Assembly (NCBI GenBank): GCA_903907935.1
Contig: CAIVQA010000002.1
Coordinates: forward strand, 1 to 56,107
DNA: 56,107 bases
Direction: 5' to 3'
Source of the DNA: an uncultured Francisellaceae bacterium
Lineage (GTDB): Bacteria; Pseudomonadota; Gammaproteobacteria; UBA6186; Azoamicaceae
Positions 29,140-38,579 of this stretch are shown piece by piece. The position numbers and the translations under genes were made by a program. The first letter of the stretch is position 1; each line of letters starts with the position of its first letter. The notes under the pieces were generated by a model that was not told the origin of the DNA, ran no database searches, and saw nothing but the letters and a program-made list of their open reading frames with translations.

Positions 29140-29358
29140 ATGCTTAAAACTTTAAGTCTTTCAGTTGTAGCTCTTGGATTAAGCGCATGCACTGTAGCAC
29201 CAGAAGAAAGTATTTATTACCAAGGTCCTAATCCAGTCATAATATACCCCGCACAATCAATTGTAGAAGAATCTATAATTATAGGGGGAGTACCTTACTA
29301 TAGACATTATCACCATGGTCGTTATTATTACCACCACTCACCTACACATCGGCGATAA
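29140..29358 (+). CDS. small lipoprotein with His/Tyr-rich tail
   Basis: 72 aa. AAGGA lies 8 nt before the ATG. Residues 1-17 form a lipoprotein signal peptide with lipobox L-S-A-C17, so the mature protein is about 55 aa anchored in a membrane. The C-terminal third is rich in His, Tyr and Arg (HYHHGRYYYHH), which could bind metal or simply be a surface-exposed tail. No family is recognised. It is a single gene between the RAP gene promoter region and the kinase gene. Confidence 0.7.
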   Translation: MLKTLSLSVVALGLSACTVAPEESIYYQGPNPVIIYPAQSIVEESIIIGGVPYYRHYHHGRYYYHHSPTHRR

Positions 29359-29419
29359 AATAGATATCTAAATTTTCTAAATATCACAAAATTTAATAGA
29401 CAAATTGGAATATGTTAAT

Positions 29420-29448
29420 TTGACAACCACCCAAAATACTGTTATTTT
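29420..29448 (+). promoter_or_regulatory. promoter-like sequence upstream of the kinase gene
   Basis: Perfect TTGACA (29420-29425), 17-nt spacer, TATTTT (29443-29448), about 97 nt before the kinase start. Confidence 0.4.
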
Positions 29449-29544
29449 CTTGTAAACAATTCAACATGGCAGTTGTAATTAAACATAAAAACTCATAATT
29501 ACACGTATAATTTTAAATTATTAAAATAAAAACAGATAGAATTT

Positions 29545-30699
29545 ATGCCGCAAATTGATTTATTAGATAATACAAAAATTAAGCAAATTGATCAGTTTTT
29601 TAATAAACAACTCAATAATAAATATTCTAGAAAAGCATCAAATTTAGAGTCATCAGTTCTAAAAACATCTAGGTTAGATGTAAATCATCCAGAAAAGAAA
29701 ATGGTAACCATGGAAGAACACATAGGTAGCGGATCTTATGGTAAAGTAAAACGCGGAAGAGATATACAAACCAAGCAACCAATAGTAATTAAAATTCAAT
29801 ATGCCAATACTCCAAAAAAACACTTTTATGAAGCATTAATACTTAGTAGATTAGGGTTACTACATTCCGTAACTACAAGAACCTATCCAAAATCATTTTT
29901 TGATACTATTGCCAGTAGCAGTAATTTTTTATCCAAATTATTTAATACACAACAAGGATGGAGAAATAAATCTAAACCTGAAGATGTTACGGTATATAAC
30001 TTTAAATCCTATATCGTTAGCAAACATTTTGAAGGCATTCCTTTAAGTGACTATTTAGAACAAAATAAATCAAAAATAACTTTTAAAGAAATATTAATTA
30101 TATTACTAAAAATATTCGAGGAATTAAGTATATTGCATGATACATACAATGTTATACACGGTGATTTAAGTTTTAAAAATATTTTAATCAATAAAGATAG
30201 CAACAACAACATCATTATACATATTATTGACTATGGTTGTTCCGCAGAATTAATTGATAACGAAAAATTTAAAATATATCGAATACAATTTAGCGAACAT
30301 GTTAAATATAATTATACTGCACCAGAATGCGATTATAGAGTAGTAGAACAACTTCTTGATTTCCCAAAAACAGAACTTTACTTATACTTTGGAGAAGCTC
30401 TTGAACAAATTTCATCATGGACCAAAAATCATCATGGATTTTTTACTAAAGAATCAGATCTATATAATTTAGGATGGTGTATCAACTTTTACATTAATAT
30501 GTTCCCTAATATAACCAATGATAACAAAGTTTTTTTAGAACAACTAAACAAAAGTATGTGTGAATTTTATTTCTATAATAGACCACCATTAAAAACTCTT
30601 ATTGATAAGTGTCTCGAACAATTACAACGCATAGAACATCAAGAAAAATTACCATACCAAAAAACAAAAAGTACACCAATATCCATACCTAGAGTATAA
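29545..30699 (+). CDS. eukaryotic-type protein kinase
   Basis: 384 aa. All core kinase motifs are visible: the glycine loop G61-S-G-S-Y-G66, the ATP-binding Lys83 in VIKIQ, E96 as a candidate for the helix-C Glu, catalytic loop H205-G-D207 with N212 (HGDLSFKNIL), D229-Y-G231 in the DFG position, and A-P-E at 259-261. HGD instead of HRD suggests a non-RD kinase. An insertion of about 50 residues lies between helix C and the hinge. It should phosphorylate Ser/Thr on proteins, targets unknown. No signal peptide or TM, unlike PknB-type receptor kinases, which fits a secreted effector (inference). The tail is Lys/Pro-rich, ending SIPRV. Only a weak SD is seen. Confidence 0.8.
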   Translation: MPQIDLLDNTKIKQIDQFFNKQLNNKYSRKASNLESSVLKTSRLDVNHPEKKMVTMEEHIGSGSYGKVKRGRDIQTKQPIVIKIQYANTPKKHFYEALILSRLGLLHSVTTRTYPKSFFDTIASSSNFLSKLFNTQQGWRNKSKPEDVTVYNFKSYIVSKHFEGIPLSDYLEQNKSKITFKEILIILLKIFEELSILHDTYNVIHGDLSFKNILINKDSNNNIIIHIIDYGCSAELIDNEKFKIYRIQFSEHVKYNYTAPECDYRVVEQLLDFPKTELYLYFGEALEQISSWTKNHHGFFTKESDLYNLGWCINFYINMFPNITNDNKVFLEQLNKSMCEFYFYNRPPLKTLIDKCLEQLQRIEHQEKLPYQKTKSTPISIPRV

Positions 30700-30779
30700 G
30701 GTCGCGCAAACAAAAAATTACAATTTTTTGCTATACTTAATTTAGATCACGAATAGTGACAGTCAAGGAGAGACGCAAA

Positions 30780-31361
30780 ATGATAACAAACGATCCTTCA
30801 GCACAACTACAACTAATAAATGCAACAACACAACCTGCAATCCAAATAGACACCCCTACATTACAAGAGCAATGCAAGCTTTTAATGAATAGTGATTTTA
30901 AAAAAGAATTTACCAGCGCTATTATTGCTAGAGATAGATGGGAAAAATTAAATACATCACTAGAGGTAGCATCACATATATTTCAAGGTACTACAACAAT
31001 TCTAGCTTTTATTTCTGCTGCTATTAAGGTTCCAGCTCTTAGTATAGTAGCTGGATGTACAGGAGTTTGCACTACTGTATTTATGGCATATAGCCAAAAC
31101 TGTAAAACTAAATATAAAAACGAAACAAAAAAAATTGAAGATATGAGTAATAAGATTAATATACAACCTATTTTACCTGATGAGAGTTCTGAAATGAATA
31201 ATTCAGATACTCCTAGAACGAGACAAGCGCGTCATCTACTAACTGCATATCATCAGCATCTTTCAACACCAACCACAAGAATGCCTGGGGTATGTACTTC
31301 AGAACTACCTACTCAAGTGGTAACTCCAACAAATAGTCCTTCTCCATATTTATCATATTAA
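30780..31361 (+). CDS. small two-TM orphan protein
   Basis: 193 aa from the ATG at 30780, which has AAGGAG 9 nt upstream; a GTG at 30756 is open but lacks an SD. Two adjacent hydrophobic segments (about residues 60-78 and 82-100) form a hairpin, followed by a charged helix and a Thr/Pro/Ser-rich tail ending SPSPYLSY. The layout recalls SLATT-like two-TM proteins, but I cannot show this. It lies 80 nt downstream of the kinase gene on the same strand. Confidence 0.6.
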   Translation: MITNDPSAQLQLINATTQPAIQIDTPTLQEQCKLLMNSDFKKEFTSAIIARDRWEKLNTSLEVASHIFQGTTTILAFISAAIKVPALSIVAGCTGVCTTVFMAYSQNCKTKYKNETKKIEDMSNKINIQPILPDESSEMNNSDTPRTRQARHLLTAYHQHLSTPTTRMPGVCTSELPTQVVTPTNSPSPYLSY

Positions 31362-31404
31362 AAAAGGTTTTTTTTTCTCTTTTTTTATGTAAAATAGCTG
31401 GTAA

Positions 31405-32997
31405 ATGATCCAGCTAGAAAATTTAACTCTACATTTAGGAACAAGGTGCATCTTTGAAAAAGCCCATTTTACCGTTCTCCCCGGACAGAAGGTTGGTATA
31501 ATAGGTAAAAATGGAGCTGGCAAGACTACTCTTTTTTCTCTATTAAGAAACACTCTACTTGCTGATAGTGGTAATTGTCAGATCCCTAAATCTTGGCGTA
31601 TTGCTCATATTTCTCAAAGCTTACCAGAAGGCAATATTACCGCCTTAGATTATGTGTTATCTGGAGATAACGAATATTTAGTTATTCAAAATAAATTAAC
31701 AATAGCTGAGCAAAATGATGATCATTCCTCTATTTTAGAAGCTCATGATCAACTACATTTAATCGATGGATATCGTATACCAGCTAAAGCTGCTAACCTA
31801 TTAAAGGGATTGGGATTTCTAGATAGTTCAATGCAACAACCTATTAGTAGTTTCTCTGGTGGATGGCGAATGAGATTAAATGTAGCTAAAACCTTAATGG
31901 CTAGAGCTGATCTATTTTTGCTTGACGAACCAACTAACCATTTAGATTTAGATGCTATTGTATGGCTAGAAGAATGGGTAAAAGCTTGTCAAGCTACGGT
32001 ATTACTTATTACTCATGATGCAGCATTTTTAGACACTGTCCCTGAATATATTTTATTAGTTGAAAACAAACAATTTGTTTTGTACAAAGGTACCTATTCT
32101 TCCTATATAACTCAAAAATCAGCGGCACTAGCTCTACAACAAGCTACCTATTTAAAACAACAAAAAACTCGTGCTCATTTACAAAGTTTTATTGATAGAT
32201 TTCGTGCTAAGGCTTCTAAAGCCAAACAAGCAGGGTCACGTATGAAAGCCTTAGAAAAATTACCAGATCTTGCAGTAGTACAAGAACAATCATCTTTTCA
32301 ATTCGAATTTGCCAGTATAGAACACTGCCCAAATCCATTATTAAATTTAGAAAATATTGAATTTGCTTATCCAGAAGTTAGCTCTAAAATCATTTTTAAA
32401 AGACTAAACTTTTCTATTCGCCCAGGATCTCGTATTGCTTTATTGGGATTAAATGGTGCAGGTAAATCTACTCTAATGAAATTATTAGCTGGTAACCAAC
32501 ACCCACAAAAAGGTACTAGACAAACTGGACCAGGTTTAAAAATTGGTTATTTTGCTCAAGAACAAGCAGAAGCTTTTCCAAAAGATGAAACTCCTCTACA
32601 CTGGTTTGAAGAAATTACCAAAAATACTAATCATAAAGAAATTCGTAGTTATTTAGGACGCTTTGCTTTTAGTGATGAACGAGCATTACAAAAAATTTCT
32701 TCATTATCTGGTGGAGAACGAGCGAGGTTAGCTTTAGCATGGATTGTCTGGCAAAAACCACAGTTACTTTTATTGGATGAACCAACTAATCATTTAGATT
32801 TAGAAATGCGTCAAGCTTTAGCATTAGCCCTACAATCATTTTCTGGAGCAATGGTTCTAGTATCTCACGATCGGCAGTTAATTATGAATACTGCAGATGA
32901 GTTATGGTGGGTACATAATGGTACTGTAGAACCATTTATAGGGGATCTAAAAGATTACGAACAACGTCTAAAAAAAGCACGAAAATTATTAGGATAA
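31405..32997 (+). CDS. ABC-F family ATPase, YheS-like
   Basis: 530 aa with two ABC domains. Walker A motifs are GKNGAGKTT (about 35-43) and GLNGAGKST (about 349-357); signature motifs SFSGGWRMRL and SLSGGERARL; Walker B LLDEPTNHLD twice. The inter-domain linker contains FRAKASKAKQAGSRMKALEKL, typical of the YheS branch. It lacks membrane segments: ABC-F proteins act on the ribosome rather than as transporters. It is shorter than E. coli YheS (637 aa) because the C-terminal extension is absent. A T-rich stretch (31362-31390) lies just upstream; no strong SD. Confidence 0.85.
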   Translation: MIQLENLTLHLGTRCIFEKAHFTVLPGQKVGIIGKNGAGKTTLFSLLRNTLLADSGNCQIPKSWRIAHISQSLPEGNITALDYVLSGDNEYLVIQNKLTIAEQNDDHSSILEAHDQLHLIDGYRIPAKAANLLKGLGFLDSSMQQPISSFSGGWRMRLNVAKTLMARADLFLLDEPTNHLDLDAIVWLEEWVKACQATVLLITHDAAFLDTVPEYILLVENKQFVLYKGTYSSYITQKSAALALQQATYLKQQKTRAHLQSFIDRFRAKASKAKQAGSRMKALEKLPDLAVVQEQSSFQFEFASIEHCPNPLLNLENIEFAYPEVSSKIIFKRLNFSIRPGSRIALLGLNGAGKSTLMKLLAGNQHPQKGTRQTGPGLKIGYFAQEQAEAFPKDETPLHWFEEITKNTNHKEIRSYLGRFAFSDERALQKISSLSGGERARLALAWIVWQKPQLLLLDEPTNHLDLEMRQALALALQSFSGAMVLVSHDRQLIMNTADELWWVHNGTVEPFIGDLKDYEQRLKKARKLLG

Positions 32998-33051
32998 AAT
33001 TTTTAATCATTAGTGATTTTGCTGGATTATTTGTTTTTTACAAATGTATAT

Positions 33052-33057
33052 TATAAT
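33052..33057 (+). promoter_or_regulatory. -10 element upstream of the ankyrin/U-box-like gene
   Basis: A perfect TATAAT lies 77 nt before the start at 33134; no good -35 at the usual distance. Confidence 0.25.
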
Positions 33058-33133
33058 ACAGGCATACCATACAGAATTAGGTTTTAAATTATTTGCATGA
33101 CTGTTAAATAATACTTCAGGGAAGATCAAATTT

Positions 33134-34279
33134 ATGCATGGAATCAAAAAACAAATTAATGCTTTTCTTGATAAATTAGAAGAACTGTTCACCGAATCAA
33201 TCTCTAATCGATTATTTATGTCCCCTCGATTATGGGGACAACATACATTTTCTAAAAATACAATTAATCGCTTAGTTGCTAGTCATGGTAAAAATAATTC
33301 TAAATATATCCAACACCCATATACTCGCGAAAATCTTTATATAGAACAAATTAAAGAATTACCAGAAAATACTATTATAAATGATCTTATTTTAATATTT
33401 TGGTATTCTAAAACAATTGAAATTGATAATCAGACTTTAAAAAACATATTAGTATACTTTATTAAATGTTTATTAATACAACAAAAAAAAATTAATCAAA
33501 CAACTCATTTATTAAATGCAAAAAATGAAATACAAGATCTTTTATTAAAAGAACTTGCTGAATTTCTTGAATGTACTAAAGAAATCGTTGAAATACTATC
33601 TAGTACAACCAGTTTAAAAAAACATGATTATAATAGGCCATCTAATTTTCATTTAAATGGAATATTGTTTATGGCGATTAAACAAAATAATTATAGGCTA
33701 ATAAATTTATTATTACATCAAATTAAAATAGACGTTAATATAGAAGATAAGAAAGGAAAAACAGCATTATATTGGGCTTGTTGCAACGGACTAAAATATG
33801 TAGCTGAAATATTAATAGGATGGGGAGCCAATGTTAATGTTCAAGATCTTACAAATCGAACAACACCATTATTTTGGGCTTGTTACCATGGAGAACTAGA
33901 ACTAGCTGAAATATTATTAGAAAATGGTGCTAAAATTAATGCGAAGGATGTTAAAGGTCAAACACCATTGTTTTGGGCTTGTTATCATGGACAATATGAG
34001 GTAGCTGAAATGTTAATAAACCATCATGCACACCTTGAGATTAAAGATCTTAGGGGTCAAACGCCATTTAAAATTGCATATAATAGACGTAATGCAGAAT
34101 TAGCAGAGATGTTAATAGATTACGGGGCCCTTGGTGGTTATAGTATAAAAGACCATCATACCAATAAAACACTATTGTTATGGGTTTATGAGTCACAACA
34201 AGGGGAATCTAGGGGAATAAAAACTACCAAAGCAAGGTTTCATAAAAAAGCTTCACCATATCGTTATTTAGCGTATTAA
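33134..34279 (+). CDS. ankyrin-repeat protein with U-box-like N-terminus
   Basis: 381 aa. AGGGAAG precedes the ATG. Residues about 17-88 resemble a U-box: a LFTESISNRLF start in the place of the PI-x-x-x-x-M/L-x-x-P segment, GQHTFSKNTINRL matching G-H-T-Y/F-x-R-x-x-I-x-x-W/L, then HPYTRENLY and ELPENTIINDLI matching the P-x-T-R-x-x-L ... P-N-x-x-L-x-x-L-I end. U-boxes recruit E2 ubiquitin-conjugating enzymes. Residues about 172-335 form roughly five ankyrin repeats (for example TPLFWACYHGELELAEILL twice, nearly identical), a substrate-binding solenoid. A domain order of U-box then ankyrin would make an E3 ligase. The U-box call is moderate; the ankyrin call is firm. Confidence 0.75.
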   Translation: MHGIKKQINAFLDKLEELFTESISNRLFMSPRLWGQHTFSKNTINRLVASHGKNNSKYIQHPYTRENLYIEQIKELPENTIINDLILIFWYSKTIEIDNQTLKNILVYFIKCLLIQQKKINQTTHLLNAKNEIQDLLLKELAEFLECTKEIVEILSSTTSLKKHDYNRPSNFHLNGILFMAIKQNNYRLINLLLHQIKIDVNIEDKKGKTALYWACCNGLKYVAEILIGWGANVNVQDLTNRTTPLFWACYHGELELAEILLENGAKINAKDVKGQTPLFWACYHGQYEVAEMLINHHAHLEIKDLRGQTPFKIAYNRRNAELAEMLIDYGALGGYSIKDHHTNKTLLLWVYESQQGESRGIKTTKARFHKKASPYRYLAY

Positions 34280-34323
34280 GGAACACACAAAGTAACTGCT
34301 CATCGCCAACCAAGATAGATCTT

Positions 34324-35973
34324 CTAAACAAAACTTTTTGATAAAGAAACTGCTTGAATTAAATTGGTAGTGATAAATTCTTGAGAAATTAATTTTTTAA
34401 GATCCATTTTGCGTAATATAGTATGAAGACGTTCGTTAAGTCCACATAAAATCACTTTAACTCCATTATTTTGCCGTTTTTCAATAAAATTAGTTAAAAC
34501 ATGTACGCCACTAGCATCAATTAAAGGTACGTTTTGTAGATCTATAATACAAATTTTAGCTGTAGGCCCGGAAGTTCTATCATTAAAAACTAAATCTACC
34601 CTGGAAGTTACTCCAAAAAATAATGGGCCATTAATTTTATAAAGACAAGTACCTGGAACTTGTTCTGGATGAAATTGATCATAAAATGTTATCTCTGTTA
34701 CTTTACTCATACGACGCATAAAAACTAAACAAGCTAACACTAATCCAACTTCAATAGCTACATTTAGATCTATTAAAATTGTCAGCAAAAATGTTGTTAT
34801 TAAAACTAAACGATCTCCTTGTGGAGCCAGTAAAAAATAACGAAATTTCTTTAAATTTCCCATATCCCACGCAACAACTAATAAAATCGATGCTAAACAA
34901 GATAATGGAACTAAACTAGCTATTGGAGCAAACAGCCATATAAATATCATAATTAATAACGCATTAATAATACCAGAAACCGGTGTCTTACCGCCTGCTT
35001 TAATATTGGTTACGGTTCTAGCAATGGCTCCAGTTGCTGGCAGTCCACCAAAACAAACAGATCCAATATTAGCAAGCCCTTGGGCTACTAATTCAGCGTT
35101 AGAATAATGACGAGATCCTGTCATACTATCTGCAACTACAGCTGATAATAATGATTCTATTCCTGCTAAAAACGCAATAGTAAATGCTGCTGGTAATAAT
35201 TCTATTATTTGTTTACATGAAAATATTGGTAATGCTGGTATTGGTAAATTTCTTGGTATTGCCCCGAATTTAGATCCAATTGTTGAAACATCAAAATTTA
35301 AAATGGTAACTAAAATTGTAGCTAAAACAACGGCAATTAAAAAACTTGGTAATTTTGGCCAATATTTTCTGATCATTAATATTACTATTACTGTTATCAC
35401 TCCAATAAATGTTGCATTTAAATTACAAGTATCTAAATGCTGATAATAACTAGTCCATTTTGCTAAAAATTCAGATGGAGTATTTGTTAATGATAGACCT
35501 AAAAAATCTTTAACTTGTGTTGAAAAAATAACTACCGCTAATCCAGTAGTAAACCCAGTAATAATGGAATGAGGGATATATTTAATTAATGAACCAAGTT
35601 TAAATAATCCTGCTAATATTAAGATCACTCCCGCCATTAATGTGGCAATAAGCAACCCATCGAATCCGTATTTATTACTAATACTACATACTATTGCAAT
35701 AAATGCAGCTGTTGGCCCGCCAATTTGCGAACGACTACCACCAAAAAAAGAAATAATGAATCCTGCTACAATTGCAGTAAAAATCCCTCGTTCTGGGGTT
35801 GTTCCAGAAGAAATAGCTAAAGCCATATTCAAGGGAAGAGAAACAATTGCAACACTGATCCCAGCAATAAAATCTTTTTTTAAAGTATCAAAATTATAAT
35901 TTTCTTGTAAACAAGTAAATAATTTTGGTTTTAAATAACTAAGCAAATTATTTAGATTCTCCTTCATGTTCAT
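34324..35973 (-). CDS. SulP/SLC26-family anion transporter with STAS domain
   Basis: 549 aa with about 10-12 membrane segments (residues about 25-410) and a C-terminal STAS domain (about 440-540, [17 protein letters not shown]). The early segment [23 protein letters not shown] is the SulP signature. It imports sulfate, bicarbonate or a dicarboxylate; the substrate is not readable. The ATG (35973) overlaps the end of pnp. AAGGAG within pnp's last codons is better placed for a TTG at 35946, one base after the pnp stop, which is the alternative start. Either way it is translationally coupled to pnp. Confidence 0.85.
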   Translation of the reverse strand: MNMKENLNNLLSYLKPKLFTCLQENYNFDTLKKDFIAGISVAIVSLPLNMALAISSGTTPERGIFTAIVAGFIISFFGGSRSQIGGPTAAFIAIVCSISNKYGFDGLLIATLMAGVILILAGLFKLGSLIKYIPHSIITGFTTGLAVVIFSTQVKDFLGLSLTNTPSEFLAKWTSYYQHLDTCNLNATFIGVITVIVILMIRKYWPKLPSFLIAVVLATILVTILNFDVSTIGSKFGAIPRNLPIPALPIFSCKQIIELLPAAFTIAFLAGIESLLSAVVADSMTGSRHYSNAELVAQGLANIGSVCFGGLPATGAIARTVTNIKAGGKTPVSGIINALLIMIFIWLFAPIASLVPLSCLASILLVVAWDMGNLKKFRYFLLAPQGDRLVLITTFLLTILIDLNVAIEVGLVLACLVFMRRMSKVTEITFYDQFHPEQVPGTCLYKINGPLFFGVTSRVDLVFNDRTSGPTAKICIIDLQNVPLIDASGVHVLTNFIEKRQNNGVKVILCGLNERLHTILRKMDLKKLISQEFITTNLIQAVSLSKSFV

Positions 35974-38080
35974 CGCTACCGCTATTATTTTCTAAACATG
36001 CTTTTATACTTAATTTTAATCTACCTTGCTTATCTATTTCTAATACCTTAACTTTTACTTCTTGACCTTCTTTTAATTCATCAGAAACATTATGAACTCT
36101 ATGATTAGCAATTTGTGATATATGTACTAAGCCATCTTTATTAGGTAAAATATTTACAAAGGCACCAAATTCTACTAATTTAATAACTTTACCTGTATAA
36201 ATTTTACCTATTGTTACATCGCTAGTTAAAGATTCAATACGTTCCCTAATTTTTTCTCCAGTTTGATAATCAAGAACCGCAATTTGCACGGTACCGTTTT
36301 CTTGAATATCAATACTAGTAGAATTTGGATCCTCTATTAAAGATCTAATGGTTGCCCCACCTTTGCCTATTACATCTTTAATTTTTTCTGGATTTATAGA
36401 CATTTTTATGATTCTTGGAGCGTATTTAGACACTTCTGTTCGTGGAGAACTAATAGCTTTTTGCATAATATCTAATATATGGATCCTACCATCTCTTGCT
36501 TGTTCTAGAGCAACTGACATAATTTCTTCAGTAACTCCACCTATTTTAATATCCATTTGTAAAGCAGTAACACCTTTTTTAGTTCCAACTACTTTAAAAT
36601 CCATATCGCCTAAATGATCTTCATCACCCAAAATATCACTAATAACTGCAAATTTTTCATTTTCCTTGATTAAACCCATAGCAATACCAGCAACTGCAGA
36701 TTTAGTTGGCACCCCAGCATCCATTAATGCTAAACTTGCTCCGCATACGGTAGCCATAGAGCTAGATCCATTAGACTCTGTAATATCTGAAACAACTCTA
36801 ATAACATAAGGAAATTCATCCATAGATGGGACAATACCTTGTACTCCTCGCATAGCTAATTTAGCATGCCCAATTTCTCGACGCTTAGGGCTACCAATTT
36901 GCCCTATTTCTCCAACACAAAATGGTGGAAAATTATAATGTAACATAAAGGTATCTTTTTGTTCCCCCATTAAATTATCGCCTGTTTGAGCGTCTTTATT
37001 AGTACCTAGAGTTACAACTGCTACCGTTTGAGTTTCACCTCTAGTAAACAAAGCCGAACCATGAGTTCTTGATAATAAACCAACTTGTATAGCAATTGGA
37101 CGAATAGTTTTTAGATCCCTACCATCTATTCTGAGCCCATTTTTTAAGATATTCCCTCGGACTAATTCTCTTTCTAAGAGTTCAATATTTTTAGCAGTTT
37201 CTGTCATAATTATTGGATTTTTTTCTAATGATTCTTTAGTTACAAATTGTAAAGTAATTTCTTTACGGATAGCTTTTAGCTCTTGTTGTCTAAGCATTTT
37301 ATCTTTAATACGATAAGCAGCTTCTAGTTTATTAAAAAAACCCTGCTGAATTTGTTGTTTTAGAGCAGTATTTTCTAAAGGTTTTTGCCATTCCCAAGTT
37401 TTTTTTCTAGTTTCTCTCGCAAAATCTTCTATAAATTTAATCATTTCTTGCATTTGCATATGGCCAAATGTTACAGCTTTTAACATAATATCTTCGGATA
37501 ATTCTTGAGCTGAAGATTCAACCATTAATATTGACGAACCTGTACCTGCTACAACCAAATCTAATTTAGAAGTTTTTAATTCTGTATGATCAGGATTTAT
37601 TATGTAACAACTGTTATCATACCCAACTTTTACTGCGGCTAATGGTCCATTAAATGGGATACCAGAAATAGTAGCAGCTGCAGAAGCACCTATAATAGCC
37701 AAAAGTTCTGGATCCACAGTTGGATTCAAGGATTGTACTGTAGCTACAATTTGCACCTCATTACAAAAACCTTCTGGAAATAATGGACGTAATGCTCTAT
37801 CTATAAGGCGAGAAATTAAAATTTCTCGTTCCGATGGCCGACCCTCACGTTTTATATAACCACCTGGAATTCTGCCACATGCATAAAATCTTTCTTGATA
37901 ATCAACTCTCAAAGGAAAAAAATCTTGCCCTCCCACTACATCTGGCGATGCTACTAATGTTACTAAAACTGTTGTACCAGCTACATCTACAGTTACTGCT
38001 GCAGTTGCTTGCCTTGCTATTATACCTGTTTCTAAAACTAAATCGTACTTTCCAAACTTTATAGATTTTCTAACTGACAC
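35948..38080 (-). CDS. pnp: polyribonucleotide nucleotidyltransferase (PNPase)
   Basis: 710 aa. Two RNase PH domains flank a helical linker, then a KH domain (about 553-612, [19 protein letters not shown]) and an S1 domain (about 618-690). It degrades RNA phosphorolytically 3' to 5' as a trimer. The length equals the gammaproteobacterial form (E. coli 711) rather than the longer rickettsial one. The start is GTG with AAGGA 7 nt upstream. It is 75 nt downstream of rpsO as usual. Confidence 0.95.
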   Translation of the reverse strand: MSVRKSIKFGKYDLVLETGIIARQATAAVTVDVAGTTVLVTLVASPDVVGGQDFFPLRVDYQERFYACGRIPGGYIKREGRPSEREILISRLIDRALRPLFPEGFCNEVQIVATVQSLNPTVDPELLAIIGASAAATISGIPFNGPLAAVKVGYDNSCYIINPDHTELKTSKLDLVVAGTGSSILMVESSAQELSEDIMLKAVTFGHMQMQEMIKFIEDFARETRKKTWEWQKPLENTALKQQIQQGFFNKLEAAYRIKDKMLRQQELKAIRKEITLQFVTKESLEKNPIIMTETAKNIELLERELVRGNILKNGLRIDGRDLKTIRPIAIQVGLLSRTHGSALFTRGETQTVAVVTLGTNKDAQTGDNLMGEQKDTFMLHYNFPPFCVGEIGQIGSPKRREIGHAKLAMRGVQGIVPSMDEFPYVIRVVSDITESNGSSSMATVCGASLALMDAGVPTKSAVAGIAMGLIKENEKFAVISDILGDEDHLGDMDFKVVGTKKGVTALQMDIKIGGVTEEIMSVALEQARDGRIHILDIMQKAISSPRTEVSKYAPRIIKMSINPEKIKDVIGKGGATIRSLIEDPNSTSIDIQENGTVQIAVLDYQTGEKIRERIESLTSDVTIGKIYTGKVIKLVEFGAFVNILPNKDGLVHISQIANHRVHNVSDELKEGQEVKVKVLEIDKQGRLKLSIKACLENNSGSDEHEGESK

Positions 38081-38155
38081 TTTTTTTCCTTTGATATATT
38101 TTGTTACATATTATATTGTTGTTGTAATGAGATCATGATTTAAAGATGTGAAAAC

Positions 38156-38425
38156 TTATTTCCTTAATCCCAGTTCTTGAATTAAATTAACATAAGAAGG
38201 GTAATTAGTAAGTTTTAAATAACTTAACAATTTTCTTCTATTATTAACCATTCCAATTAAACCGCGTCTAGAGTGAAGATCTTTACTATGCGTTTGCAAA
38301 TGATTAGTTAAATAACTAATCTTAGCTGAAATTAAAGAAACCTGAACTTCTGGTGATCCAGTATCTGTAGGACTACGTTGGAATTTCTTTATAGCATTAT
38401 GTTTTTCTTCTGCATTCAAAGCCAT
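38156..38425 (-). CDS. rpsO: 30S ribosomal protein S15
   Basis: 89 aa, the standard length. TGSPEVQVSLI and HSRRGLIGMVNNRRKLLSYL are S15 hallmarks. It binds 16S rRNA in the platform. AGAGGT precedes the ATG. It is normally preceded by truB; here the two are about 3.5 kb apart, with three accessory genes between. Confidence 0.95.
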   Translation of the reverse strand: MALNAEEKHNAIKKFQRSPTDTGSPEVQVSLISAKISYLTNHLQTHSKDLHSRRGLIGMVNNRRKLLSYLKLTNYPSYVNLIQELGLRK

Positions 38426-38512
38426 TTTATAAATACCTCTTATATGTTTTTAATAGTAATTTAAACTTTCCTGACAACTAGGAACTTTACCATACTATAA
38501 CCTTAATGTCAG

Positions 38513-38548
38513 TGGTTATTGAATAACCATATTACAAAATGTTATAAG
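38513..38548 (+). promoter_or_regulatory. promoter and small hairpin for the CheD-like gene
   Basis: TTGAAT (38519-38524), 18-nt spacer and TATAAG (38543-38548) face the gene at 38580. A 7-bp hairpin, TGGTTAT/ATAACCA (38513-38529, loop TGA), covers the -35 and could be an operator. Confidence 0.4.
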
Positions 38549-38579
38549 TTAAAATAAAAACTAAAAATGGAGAATTGAA

